Below are positions 35,062-43,571 of a stretch of 64,000 nt of DNA, in pieces. A model generated the notes under the pieces. That model saw only the letters and a program-made list of their open reading frames with translations. It ran no database searches and was not told where the DNA came from. Positions within the stretch are counted from its first letter, which is position 1; each line of letters starts with the position of its first letter. Position numbers and translations under genes: made by a program. Source of the DNA: Deltaproteobacteria bacterium (GTDB lineage Bacteria; JADJOY01); NCBI GenBank assembly GCA_016713535.1, contig JADJOY010000010.1:62001-126000 (forward strand), in the 5' to 3' direction.

Positions 35062-35523
35062 TCAGTTGAGCGTGATGCGGAACGTTCGAATCGTGCCTTC
35101 GTACTGGGCCACCACGATCGCCTGGGTTGGCGGAACGCCGGAGACCGAGTCGTCGTACGCGAACACCTGGCACGAGCCGTCGACGGTCGGCACCGTGAAC
35201 GTGCCGGCGACGTAGCCCGCCTGGAGCAAGTTGCGCGGGTTGCGCGCGCCGTTGCTGTTCACCTCCGCGATGACGGAGTCGATGGCGCTCTGGGCGGCGT
35301 TGGTCGCGCCCTGCCGCTCGAGCTCCTCCATGCGGTTGATCAGCTCGCTGTCGATCGCGTGCAACGCATCCTGGCAGGCGCCGTGACGCGCCTTTTCGCG
35401 CGTGCCGAGGAGCTGCGGCGCGGCGATCGCGGTCAGGATGCCGATGATGGCGATGACGACGAGCAGCTCGATGAGGGTGAAGCCTTGCTGGGCGGCCATG
35501 TTCGTAGGGCGGCGGCTACGCAT
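35062..35523 (-). CDS. type IV pilin-like protein
   Basis: 153 residues. A short basic leader ends QQG, followed by the prepilin peptidase site and the conserved hydrophobic helix FTLIELLVVIAIIGILTAIA, including Glu at +5. After the helix, a variable C-terminal domain contains two cysteines. The ATG at 35523 has AAGGG about 8 nt upstream, fixing the start; a longer frame to 35616 lacks one. It could be a major pilin or a pseudopilin; isolated pilin genes like this are common in deltaproteobacteria. No assembly ATPase or platform gene is in the window. Confidence 0.9.
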   Translation of the reverse strand: MRSRRPTNMAAQQGFTLIELLVVIAIIGILTAIAAPQLLGTREKARHGACQDALHAIDSELINRMEELERQGATNAAQSAIDSVIAEVNSNGARNPRNLLQAGYVAGTFTVPTVDGSCQVFAYDDSVSGVPPTQAIVVAQYEGTIRTFRITLN

Positions 35524-35625
35524 GGGATTTCCCTTCCCTTTCCGGCGCCTGCTGGCGCGCGGCGGCTGACAATGCAAGGTGAGAGCCGCGGGCATTCGTC
35601 GCGAAATCACACGCATTTCGTCGCC

Positions 35626-36936
35626 TCAGGCGGACGCTCCACGAGCAATTGTCAAATTCCCGCGCCAGGGAAATGCCGCTGCGGGCTGTACGGGCGGGAA
35701 CGAGCGGACGGCCAGGAGGCCGTTCCTCCGAACGGTTCGGCGACGACGCACGTCCCTCGGAGGGCCCACCTCCCGGCGGGCATTCGGGCACGGACGAAGC
35801 GCGGAGCCGTTCGATCCCGCGGGGGCGGCCCCTCCCCTACGCCCCCTGGCTCTGCCCGCAGCGTCGGAGTCCGCGACGACGGCGTCGAGCCAGGTGGCGA
35901 AGGCGGGCTCCGCGAAGAAGCGCTTGGCGAGTGGCTCGGCTTGCGCCAGGACGTCGGCGCGCACCTTCTTCGCGAGGCCGGCCTCTTCGAGCACCTCGCC
36001 GAGGCTCCGCTCGCCGAACACCGCGAGCCCCGCGGCGATCTCTTCCTTCACCAGCGCCTTGAGCCTGGGCGCCTTGCGGGCGTGCTCGGCCATCGCGAGG
36101 CCGACCTCCACCACGTCGTCCCACGGGATCGGCTCGACGGTCGCGCTGAGCTCGGCGAGCGGTGTCGCGAGGATGTGGTCGAGGGCGCGGCTCTGGATCT
36201 TGGCGAGGATCGCGCGCCCCTCCTTGCTCTTGAGGCGCGCGCGCAGCGCGTCGCGCAGCTCGTCGGTCGCGGCTTGCCCGACGTCCGCGACCACGGCGCG
36301 CACCTGCGCCTCGAGGTCGACACCGAGCCCGCCCAGCACCACCTTGCCCGCCTCCATGATCTGCCCCGCGCGCCGCTCCACGGTTGCGCGCAGCATCCCG
36401 CCGAGCCCGCTCGGCCGCTTGCCGTGCTGTCCGACCGCGCCCCCCACGAAGTCCGCGGTCGCTCCACCGAGCACCGGCAGCTTGCGCGTGAGCGAGAGCA
36501 GGAGCTCCTCGAGCACGGGCCCCATGAGCTGCGCCAAGAGCCGCGGATCGACCGCGTCGTCGGCCCAGCGGGTGCGCGGCCCCGGGTGCTCGGCGAGGAT
36601 CTTCTCGATCATCCGCCGCGCCTCGGACGACACCAGCGCGCTCGCCTTCACCTTGCTCTTCTTGGTGCGCGCCAGGTGGCGCTTCCACGCCGGCGCCGCG
36701 ATCTCGTGGATCGCACGCTCGAGCGTTCGGCGGTCCACCGCGGCGAGCCCCCAGTCCGCGAGCCGCGCCGGATCGACATAGCTCTTGACCGGCTGCGCGA
36801 GCACGAAGTCGACCAGCAGGGTCAGCCCCTGCGTGCGTAGTGGGCTCGTCTTGGCGGTGAGCCGCGCCACCGCGCGGGCACTCGGCGCGGCGCTCGCGGC
36901 GGACTTCAACGGCGCTGCCTTGGTGCGTGTGGCCAT
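35626..36936 (-). CDS. uncharacterised helical protein
   Basis: 436 residues from the ATG at 36936, with AGGAG 8 nt upstream. After a Lys/Ala-rich start, the protein to about residue 370 is alpha-helical, with regular hydrophobic spacing (LLAQLMGPVLEELLLSLTRK, DLEAQVRAVVADVGQAAT, LAKIQSRALDHILATPLAEL). It has no signal peptide and no membrane helix. No family recognised. The last about 65 residues (from ARGRRGGAAPAGSNG) are Arg/Pro-rich and are encoded across intergenic hairpin repeats, so the original stop may have been lost. Confidence 0.6.
   Translation of the reverse strand: MATRTKAAPLKSAASAAPSARAVARLTAKTSPLRTQGLTLLVDFVLAQPVKSYVDPARLADWGLAAVDRRTLERAIHEIAAPAWKRHLARTKKSKVKASALVSSEARRMIEKILAEHPGPRTRWADDAVDPRLLAQLMGPVLEELLLSLTRKLPVLGGATADFVGGAVGQHGKRPSGLGGMLRATVERRAGQIMEAGKVVLGGLGVDLEAQVRAVVADVGQAATDELRDALRARLKSKEGRAILAKIQSRALDHILATPLAELSATVEPIPWDDVVEVGLAMAEHARKAPRLKALVKEEIAAGLAVFGERSLGEVLEEAGLAKKVRADVLAQAEPLAKRFFAEPAFATWLDAVVADSDAAGRARGRRGGAAPAGSNGSALRPCPNARREVGPPRDVRRRRTVRRNGLLAVRSFPPVQPAAAFPWRGNLTIARGASA
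35690..35800. repeat. hairpin repeats, families B and D
   Basis: GGACGGCC-agga-GGCCGTTC then CTCCGAACG (35706-35734), and GGGCCCACCTCCCGGCGGGC (about 35763-35782). They lie inside the C-terminal extension of the frame described next, which suggests that the last codons of that frame come from repeat DNA. Confidence 0.65.
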
Positions 36937-37078
36937 GCGCAAGCTCCTCTCTCTCGGTGCGTCTGCGCGGCGCCGAAGGACCAGCTCGTGCGATCCGGGG
37001 ACCAGCCGCGCGCGCTCGTGAATATCACGTCTTCACGCCCTGGGCGCGCCTCTCCCGCGCAGCAATACTGACTTCGTC

Positions 37079-38608
37079 ATGGACGCCATCAAGAACATCG
37101 AAGTCACCGAGCTCGCGCTGCGCGACGCTCATCAGAGCCTCATGGCGACCCGCATGACCACCGAGGACATGTTGCCCGCGTGCGCCGACCTCGACGCCGC
37201 CGGCTTCTGGTCGCTCGAGTGCTGGGGCGGCGCCACCTTCGACTCCTGCATCCGCTTCTTGAACGAGGACCCGTGGGAGCGGCTGCGCACCTTCAAGCGC
37301 GCCATGCCGGCCACGCCGCTGCAGATGCTGCTGCGCGGCCAGAACCTGCTCGGCTACCGCCACTACGGCGACGACGTGGTCGAGCGCTTCGTCGAGCGCG
37401 CCGCGGCCAACGGTGTGGACGTGTTCCGGGTCTTCGACGCGCTCAACGACCTGCGTAACCTGCGCACCGCCGTCCTGGCGGTGAAGCGCACCGGCAAGCA
37501 CGCGCAGGGTGCGATCAGCTACACGGTGAGCCCGGTTCACAAGATCCAGCGCTTCGTCGACCTCGCGGTGGGCCTACGCGAGATGGGCTGCGACTCGATC
37601 TGCATCAAGGACATGGCGGCGCTGCTCAAGCCGCAGCCGGCCTACGAACTGGTGCGCGAGATCAAGCGCGCGTGCGGCGAGGACACCCGCGTCCACGTCC
37701 ACTGCCACGCCACCACCGGCGTCACGCTGGTGAGCCTGATGAAGGCGATCGAGGCCGGCGCCGACATCGTCGACACCGCCGTCAGCTCGATCGCGCTCGG
37801 CCCCGGCCACAACCCCACCGAGAGCCTGATCGAGATGCTCGAGGGCACGCCCTACACCACGCGCGTCGACCTCGAGCGCGTGCTGCGCGTCCGCGACCAC
37901 TTCGCCGGCGTGCGCTCCCACTACGACGAGTTCGTGTCGCACTTCCTCGGCGTCGAGACCGAGGTGTTCGCGAGCCAGATCCCGGGCGGGATGCTCTCGA
38001 ACATGGAGAGCCAGCTTCGCCAGCAAGGAGCTGGCGATCGCATCCGCGAGGTCCTCGCCGAGGTGCCGCGGGTGCGCCAGGCCTCGGGCTATCCACCGCT
38101 CGTCACCCCGTCGAGCCAGATCGTCGGCACGCAGGCGGTGTTCAACGTGCTGCTCGGGCCGTACGCGGTGCTCTCCAGCGAGTTCGCGGACCTCTTGCTC
38201 GGCTACTACGGAGCGACCTTCGGCGAGAAGGACCCTGAGCTGGTGAAGAAGGCCGCGGCGCAGACCGGCAAGACGCCGATCGACACGCGTCCCGCCGACC
38301 TCATCGCGCCCGAGTGGGAGAAGCTCCGCGAGAGCGCCGCCGCGCTGCCCGGCTCGAACGGCTCCGACGAGGACGTGCTCACCTACGCGATGTTCCCGCA
38401 GGTGGCGCCGGGCTTCTTCGCCAAGCGCGCCGAGGGGCCTCATCCGCCGCAAGGTGCGGCCAAGCCCGCGACGCCAGCGCCCGCCGCCGCATCCGGCGAC
38501 GCCGCGCCTCCCGCACTGAACGGGCCGGTCCACTACGTGGTCACGATCGGCGGACGCGAGCACCGCGTGACCGTGGCGCCCGCCGCGCAGGAAGGAGCCG
38601 CGCAATGA
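37079..38608 (+). CDS. pyruvate/oxaloacetate carboxyltransferase (transcarboxylase 5S-like)
   Basis: 509 residues. The carboxyltransferase TIM barrel has the metal site RDAHQ (15-19), the Lys expected to be carboxylated in CIKDMAALLKP (Lys177), and HVHCH (His208, His210). The conserved C-terminal domain follows (GGMLSNMESQL, ending about 430), then a Pro/Ala linker and a short beta segment. It matches the 5S subunit of transcarboxylase, the alpha subunit of oxaloacetate decarboxylase and PycB. It moves a carboxyl group between carboxybiotin and pyruvate. The stop overlaps the next ATG (ATGA). No biotin carboxylase is in this operon, which favours transcarboxylase or decarboxylase over pyruvate carboxylase. 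Confidence 0.88.
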   Translation: MDAIKNIEVTELALRDAHQSLMATRMTTEDMLPACADLDAAGFWSLECWGGATFDSCIRFLNEDPWERLRTFKRAMPATPLQMLLRGQNLLGYRHYGDDVVERFVERAAANGVDVFRVFDALNDLRNLRTAVLAVKRTGKHAQGAISYTVSPVHKIQRFVDLAVGLREMGCDSICIKDMAALLKPQPAYELVREIKRACGEDTRVHVHCHATTGVTLVSLMKAIEAGADIVDTAVSSIALGPGHNPTESLIEMLEGTPYTTRVDLERVLRVRDHFAGVRSHYDEFVSHFLGVETEVFASQIPGGMLSNMESQLRQQGAGDRIREVLAEVPRVRQASGYPPLVTPSSQIVGTQAVFNVLLGPYAVLSSEFADLLLGYYGATFGEKDPELVKKAAAQTGKTPIDTRPADLIAPEWEKLRESAAALPGSNGSDEDVLTYAMFPQVAPGFFAKRAEGPHPPQGAAKPATPAPAAASGDAAPPALNGPVHYVVTIGGREHRVTVAPAAQEGAAQ

Positions 38609-40146
38609 GCCTCGACGAGAAGCTCACCGAGCTCGCCGAGCGTCGCGAGCGCCTGAAGCTCGGCGGCGGCGCCGACGCCATCGCCAAGCAACACGCCGCG
38701 GGGCGCAGCACGGCGCGCGAGCGCGTCGCGCTGCTCGCCGATCCCGAGACCTTCCACGAGCTCGGCCTCTTCGCCCGCCACCGCGCCACGCACTTCGGCA
38801 TGGAGAGCCGCGAGGTACCCGCCGACGCGGTCGTCACCGGCTCGGTGCAGGTCGACCAGCGGCCGGTGTTCGTGGCGAGCCAGGACTTCACCGCGAGCGG
38901 CGGCTCGGCGGGCGAGGTCCACTGCAACAAGATCGTCGAGACCATGAACCTGGCGATGAAGACCGGCTCGCCGTTCGTGTTCATCAACGACTCGGGGGGC
39001 GCGCGCGTCCAGGAAGGGATCGACGGGCTCGCCGGCTACGCGCGGGTGTTCCGCACCAACGTGATGCTCTCGGGGGTGGTGCCGCAGATCTCGATCGTCG
39101 CCGGGCCGTGCGCCGGCGGCGCCGCCTACAGCCCCGCGCTCACCGACTTCATCATCCACGTGAAGGGTGCGCAGATGTTCATCACCGGCCCGCAGGTGAT
39201 CAAGCAGGTCACCGGCGAGGTGGTGAGCGCCGACGCCCTCGGTGGGCCCGACGCGCAGACGGCGTCCGGCGTGGTGCACTTCATCGCCCGCGACGACGCC
39301 CACGCCATCGAGATCTGCCGCGCGCTGCTCTCGTTCCTGCCCGCCAACAACCTCGAGGACCCGCCGCGCCGCCCGTGGGACGAGGACATCCCGCCCGACC
39401 CCACCTTCCGCGAGGTGGTGCCCGGCGATCCCAAGCAGGCCTACGACGTGCGCGCGGTGGTGGCGCTCACCGTGGATCGCGGCGAATTCCTCGAGGTGCA
39501 GCCGGGCTTCGCGCCCAACCTGGTGGTGGGCTTCGGGCGCGTGGCGGGCCAGCCGGTGGGCGTGGTCGCGAACCAGCCGTCGGTGCTCGCGGGCGCCCTC
39601 GACATCGACGCGTCCGACAAGGCGTCGCGCTTCATCCGCTTCTGCAACGCTTTCAACGTGCCGCTCCTCAGCTTCGTCGACGTGCCCGGGTTCCTGCCCG
39701 GCGTCGAGCAGGAGCGCGGCGGCATCATCCGCCACGGCGCCAAGATGCTGTTCGCGTTCGCCGCCGCCACCGTGCCGAAGGTGACGGTGGTGCTGCGCAA
39801 GGCCTACGGCGGTGCCTTCGTGGCGATGTGCAGCAAGGACCTGGGCGCCGACCGCGTGTACGCGTGGCCCACCGCCGAGATCGCCGTGATGGGCCCCGAG
39901 GGCGCGAGCGAGATCGTGTTCCGGCGCGAGATCGCCGCCGCCGCCGATCCCGCCGCCAAGCGCCGCGAGCTCACCGACGAGTACCGGAAGGCCTTCCTGA
40001 GCCCGTTCCTCGCGGCGGCGCGCGCGCAGGCCGACGACATCATCGACCCCGCCGACACGCGGCGCTTCGTGGCGATCGCGCTCGACACCCTCGGCACCAA
40101 GCGCGAGCTCAGGCCCGCGAAGAAGCACGGCCTGATCCCGCTCTGA
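38605..40146 (+). CDS. acyl-CoA carboxyltransferase subunit (methylmalonyl/propionyl-CoA, 12S-like)
   Basis: 513 residues, the usual size of the PccB/MmdA/12S family. Two crotonase-fold halves are seen. The first has FINDSGGARVQEGIDGLAGY and GPCAGGAAYSPALTDF. The second has DVPGFLPGVEQERGGIIRHG and KAYGGAFVAMCSKDLGADR. It exchanges CO2 between methylmalonyl-CoA (or propionyl-CoA) and carboxybiotin. Position between a 5S-like subunit and a BCCP fits the transcarboxylase reaction: methylmalonyl-CoA plus pyruvate gives propionyl-CoA plus oxaloacetate. A biotin-dependent acyl-CoA carboxylase with a distant biotin carboxylase remains possible. Confidence 0.9.
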   Translation: MSLDEKLTELAERRERLKLGGGADAIAKQHAAGRSTARERVALLADPETFHELGLFARHRATHFGMESREVPADAVVTGSVQVDQRPVFVASQDFTASGGSAGEVHCNKIVETMNLAMKTGSPFVFINDSGGARVQEGIDGLAGYARVFRTNVMLSGVVPQISIVAGPCAGGAAYSPALTDFIIHVKGAQMFITGPQVIKQVTGEVVSADALGGPDAQTASGVVHFIARDDAHAIEICRALLSFLPANNLEDPPRRPWDEDIPPDPTFREVVPGDPKQAYDVRAVVALTVDRGEFLEVQPGFAPNLVVGFGRVAGQPVGVVANQPSVLAGALDIDASDKASRFIRFCNAFNVPLLSFVDVPGFLPGVEQERGGIIRHGAKMLFAFAAATVPKVTVVLRKAYGGAFVAMCSKDLGADRVYAWPTAEIAVMGPEGASEIVFRREIAAAADPAAKRRELTDEYRKAFLSPFLAAARAQADDIIDPADTRRFVAIALDTLGTKRELRPAKKHGLIPL

Positions 40147-40157
40147 GAGAACGCGAC

Positions 40158-40469
40158 ATGGCGACCCGCAAATCCCGCCGCACCGGCGACGCCGCGCAAC
40201 CGGACGCCGCCGCCAAGCCCGCCAAGCAGCCCGTCAAGCTCCGCACCCCCACGAGGAAGCGCCGCCGCGTCGGTAGCGAGCCGCTCGACGAGGAGACCCT
40301 CGCCGCGCTCTCCGCCGCGGTCGCGGCGTACCTCGGCCACACCGCGCGCATTCGCCACGTGCGGCTCATCCACCGCGCCGGCCCGAGCCTGTGGACCCAG
40401 ACGGCGCGGCAAGGCGTCCAGACCGCGTGGGCGGCCCTGCGATCGGCGCCCCACAGGGAGGTCCGGTGA
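40158..40469 (+). CDS. small accessory subunit of the carboxyltransferase operon
   Basis: 103 residues. The N-terminus is Lys/Arg/Ala/Pro-rich and disordered. The C-terminal half (LDEETLAALSAAVAAYLGHT, then ARIRHVRLI) resembles the soluble tail of OadG/decarboxylase gamma-type small subunits, but the membrane helix of OadG is missing. It could be an assembly or linker subunit between 5S-like, 12S-like and biotin carrier proteins. The stop overlaps the GTG of the biotin carrier gene (GTGA). Recognition is by resemblance and context only. Confidence 0.6.
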   Translation: MATRKSRRTGDAAQPDAAAKPAKQPVKLRTPTRKRRRVGSEPLDEETLAALSAAVAAYLGHTARIRHVRLIHRAGPSLWTQTARQGVQTAWAALRSAPHREVR

Positions 40470-40873
40470 AGCTCCGCATCGCGGTCGACGAACGCGTCTA
40501 CGAAGTGGACGTCGAGGTCCTCGAGGAGCAGCGCCCCGAGCCGGTGGTGCCGACTCCCTACGCGCCCTACCCCGCCACCGCCGCGGTCCCGGCGCAGCAC
40601 GCCGCGCCGAGCAGCGGCGACGAGGGAGGCGACGGCGGCGAGGCGACGTCGGGCTCGGGCGTGCCGTGCAAGAGCCCGGTCAACGGCGTGGTCGTGAAGG
40701 TGGTCGTCGAGGTCGGCCAGCACATCGAGGCCGGCGCGCCGCTCATCATCCTCGAAGCGATGAAGATGCAGACCAGCGTCACCGCGCCGGTCGCCGGGAC
40801 CGTCGCCTCGATCCGCGTCGAGCCCGGGGCGGCCGTGAAGCGCGACCAGGTGGTGGTCGAGCTGGCCGAATAG
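40466..40873 (+). CDS. biotin carboxyl carrier protein (1.3S-like)
   Basis: 135 residues. The biotinyl domain is at the C-terminus with EAMKMQ; Lys100 is the biotin site. An N-terminal beta segment (MKLRIAVDERVYEVDVEV) and a Pro/Ala/Gly linker follow the layout of OadA/PycB and 1.3S carriers. The GTG start is set by GGGAGG 4 nt upstream and by the GTGA overlap. It shuttles the carboxyl group between the two carboxyltransferases encoded upstream. Confidence 0.9.
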   Translation: MKLRIAVDERVYEVDVEVLEEQRPEPVVPTPYAPYPATAAVPAQHAAPSSGDEGGDGGEATSGSGVPCKSPVNGVVVKVVVEVGQHIEAGAPLIILEAMKMQTSVTAPVAGTVASIRVEPGAAVKRDQVVVELAE

Positions 40874-41034
40874 CGCTTCGCCTCCCGGCTTCCGCCGAGC
40901 GGTCCCGATCCAGATCGATCCCTGGCGCCCGACGGAGCGGGCGCGCTCCAGGCCGCGGGGATCCGAACGCGATCACGGGATGGATCCCAGGAGCGGCCTT
41001 GACCGACGCGACCTGAGATGGTCACCTACTGGTC
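40874..41034. repeat. hairpin repeat, family C
   Basis: GCGCCCG-acggag-CGGGCGC, followed by GCTCC (40925-40949). Copies are found at 41743-41762 and, reversed, near 49941-49968. No gene. Confidence 0.65.
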
Positions 41035-41298
41035 ATGAAGAGCGTCGGCATCGCGGATCTCAAGGCACACCTGAGCGAACACCTGCGCTCTGTCCGGAAC
41101 GGCGAGAGCCTGATCGTCCTCGATCGCCACACGCCGGTCGCGCGCGTCGTTCCCTTCGCGGCGGGTTCCGCGGCGCCAGCCGTGCGTCGCTCCAGGCGCG
41201 GCTACCCGTCGCTCGCCAAGGTACCGCTGCCACCCGCTCTGAAGGTCAGTGTCGACGTCGTCGATCTCCTCCTCGAGGAGCGCCAAGGCGAGCGGTGA
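41035..41298 (+). CDS. Phd/YefM-type antitoxin
   Basis: 87 residues. The N-terminal Phd fold is clear: MKSVGIADLKAHLSEHLRSV then SLIVLDRHTPVARVVPF. The C-terminal half is the flexible toxin-neutralising part. It should bind DNA at its own promoter and block the PIN toxin encoded next. Its stop overlaps the toxin GTG (GTGA), the usual coupling in such modules. Confidence 0.88.
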   Translation: MKSVGIADLKAHLSEHLRSVRNGESLIVLDRHTPVARVVPFAAGSAAPAVRRSRRGYPSLAKVPLPPALKVSVDVVDLLLEERQGER

Positions 41299-41711
41299 TC
41301 GCGTACATCGACTCGTCGGTGCTGCTGCGGATCGTGTTGGGCCAGCCCAACCGCCTGGCCGAGTGGCCACGCGTGACGCGCGGCGTATCGAGCGCGCTGC
41401 TGGTCACCGAGTGCCTCAGGACGCTCGATCGCCTTCGTGTCCGCGCGGAGCTCAGCGCGCAGGCCATCGCGATCCGTCGGGAGGCGGTCCACCGGCTGGC
41501 TGCCGAGATCGACCTGATGGCCGTCGACGAGCTCGTGCTCGGGCGAGCGGCTCAACCGCTACCGGTTCCGCTCGGCACGCTGGACGCGATCCATCTCGCT
41601 TCGGCGCTTGCGTTTCGGGAGAGCGAGATCCCGGACCTCGTGCTCACGACGCATGACCAAGCGCTTGGCCTCGCCGGACGCGCCAGTGGCCTCACCGTGA
41701 TCGGCTGCTGA
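41295..41711 (+). CDS. VapC-like PIN-domain ribonuclease toxin
   Basis: 138 residues. PIN acidic residues are in place: Asp6 (YIDSSVLLR), Glu39 (VTECLR), Asp97 (LDAIHLASAL) and Asp121 (THDQALG). Family members cleave tRNA or rRNA. It pairs with the preceding antitoxin, and both are flanked by family C hairpin repeats. It looks intact. Confidence 0.88.
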   Translation: MIAYIDSSVLLRIVLGQPNRLAEWPRVTRGVSSALLVTECLRTLDRLRVRAELSAQAIAIRREAVHRLAAEIDLMAVDELVLGRAAQPLPVPLGTLDAIHLASALAFRESEIPDLVLTTHDQALGLAGRASGLTVIGC

Positions 41712-41872
41712 GGCCAGGCCGGCCCTGCGATCGACTGGCGCGGCGCCCGACGGAGCGGGCGCGCTCCCGCCGATGGTCGCATCCCGGGTGTAGCCGCGGG
41801 GGTTCCATCCCCCGTCGCCGCCGCGGGGGCGGCAGGTCGGCGATTCGCTCGAGCGCGCCGGCAGGGCGCAGA
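41712..41872. repeat. hairpin repeats (family C and a ggggttccatccccc-type element)
   Basis: Family C at 41743-41762. Near 41797-41815 there is GCGGGGG-ttccat-CCCCCG, the same core as one hairpin of the 54.7-55.5 kb array. No gene. Confidence 0.6.
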
Positions 41873-43192
41873 ATGGTCGTCACCGTGAGAATCGCTCGAT
41901 GCAGCCGGCGCCGATCGGCTCCAGCCGGTGTGGGTGTCGCACGGCGAGGCCTTCGGGATCTCGCCCCTCTCTGCGCGGTAGTGCTCGGCCTCGGCTGCAC
42001 CGGCGGGGTCGAGGTCGTCAGTCAGAGCACGACCGGCGTCGTGGGCGAGGCCGCGAGCCACGGCACGGCACTCTCCGGCGATGGCCGCTTCGTCGCCTTC
42101 GAGTCGGAAGCGACGCTCACCGCCGGCCTCCCACCGGAAACGCTCTTCGACGTCTACGTGCGTGACGTGGAACTTCACACCACCACGCTCGTCAGCGCCG
42201 ATCACGCAGAGGCGACGAACGCGATCGATCCGTCGATCTCCGCCGATGGCCGCTGGGTCGCGTTCACCCGCCTCCCGACCCACGACTTCGAGGTCGCGCA
42301 CGTGTTCGTGTGGGATCGGCTGACCGGCGAGACCCGCCGCGTGAGCGAGACCGCCGACGGCACGCCCGGCGACGGCAACAGCAGCCGCGCGGAAGTGAGC
42401 GCGGACGGCCGCTTCGTGGTGTTCGAGTCGTTCGCGAGCAACCTCGTGCTCGGCGACAGCAACGGCACCGAGGACGTGCTGGTTCACGATCGCGAGGCCG
42501 GCACGCTCGAGCGGGTGTCGCTCACCTCGAGCGGCGCCGAGGCCGCAGGCGGGGCACCCGCGATCTCGGGCGACGGCCGATTCGTCTCGTTCGCGTCGCG
42601 CGCGACGGCGCTCGGCGCCACCACCCACGGCGACCTCTTCGTCCGCGACCGCGAGATCGGCACCACCGAGCGCGTGGCGATCGGCGTGGACCGACAGCAG
42701 CCGCTGTGGGCGCGCTTCGATGCGAGCGGCCGGCGGCTGCTCTACGCCCGCTTCGGCTGGTGCGTCGCGCTGCCTCCGCTGCCCGGCTGCACCGCGCCGC
42801 CCCACGAGCTCTGGATCCTCGATCGCGACACCGACACCCACACCCCCGTGGCACTCGACGTCGAGCTCCCGAGCGGCCTCGCTCCGCAGTACGGCTGGAG
42901 CGCCGATGGGAGTCGCGTGGCCTTCGCCACCAAGCTGGCGCTCGCGCCCGAGGACACGAACGCGTCGTCCGACGTGTACGTCGCCGAGCCAGCGACCGGC
43001 GACTTCCGGCTCGCGAGCGCCTCGGCCGACGGCACCCCAGCCAACGCGGCGAGCGGCGAGACGGCGATCTCGGCGGACGGTGCCTTCCTCACGTTCGCGT
43101 CGAGCGCGAACAACCTCGCCCCGCTCCCGGTTCCAACCGGCCTCCAGCAGATCTACCGCAAGGCCCTCGCGACGAGCGAGGGGGCGGGTTAG
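41873..43192 (+). CDS. TolB-like propeller lipoprotein
   Basis: 439 residues. A basic N-terminus and hydrophobic stretch end in VVLGLGC, a candidate lipoprotein site. Six or seven propeller units follow with the pattern SADGRFVVFESFASNLV ... DVLVHDREAGTLERVSL, as in TolB/WD40-like (PD40) repeats. It is paralogous to the C-terminal half of the frame at 14.5-15.8 kb. Likely anchored in the outer or inner membrane, with no catalytic residues evident. The role is unknown; protein-protein contact at the envelope is the usual guess for the fold. Confidence 0.75.
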   Translation: MVVTVRIARCSRRRSAPAGVGVARRGLRDLAPLCAVVLGLGCTGGVEVVSQSTTGVVGEAASHGTALSGDGRFVAFESEATLTAGLPPETLFDVYVRDVELHTTTLVSADHAEATNAIDPSISADGRWVAFTRLPTHDFEVAHVFVWDRLTGETRRVSETADGTPGDGNSSRAEVSADGRFVVFESFASNLVLGDSNGTEDVLVHDREAGTLERVSLTSSGAEAAGGAPAISGDGRFVSFASRATALGATTHGDLFVRDREIGTTERVAIGVDRQQPLWARFDASGRRLLYARFGWCVALPPLPGCTAPPHELWILDRDTDTHTPVALDVELPSGLAPQYGWSADGSRVAFATKLALAPEDTNASSDVYVAEPATGDFRLASASADGTPANAASGETAISADGAFLTFASSANNLAPLPVPTGLQQIYRKALATSEGAG

Positions 43193-43571
43193 GCCCGCGA
43201 GCGCCAGCTCAGGTTGGGCGCCGCCGCGGAGCGACCGGGGTTCGGCAGGACCACCTGAACGAACGGGCGCCCCCGAACCCGACCGCCGGAACCTGCACGA
43301 CGCCGGGCGAACCTCCCCCAACCGCCCCTGGGGCCCCTTTTGGCCTAATTCGCGAGGTTTTCATGGCTCTTCAGCAGCCCTCCTGATCTCGGGGGCCGGC
43401 CGACGAGGATCCGCGCCGCCGGCGATCGGACGGGCGTCGACCGCCGCTGGCGCTCCACCCTCGGTGGCATCCCTCGCCTGGCGCTACCCGGCAGTCGTGT
43501 TTCCCCTTGGCCCGCCCTATCTTCGGCCAGCGACGCACCACGCTCGCACCCCATCATCCAAGGAGATCCTC
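43193..43571. other. intergenic region (379 bp)
   Basis: No gene of normal size. GGGGCCCC followed by TTTT (about 43331-43341) could end the lipoprotein transcript. A seven-codon frame at 43363-43386 is probably chance. The 3' end provides AAGGAG, the Shine-Dalgarno sequence of the next gene. Confidence 0.4.

Noticed and set aside
37079-40873. Sodium-pumping oxaloacetate or methylmalonyl-CoA decarboxylase
   Set aside because: The polytopic beta subunit and a membrane-anchored gamma subunit are missing from the operon.
43363-43386. Seven-codon leader peptide upstream of the peptidase gene
   Set aside because: No ribosome-binding site of its own, no regulatory codons and no attenuator hairpins; likely chance.
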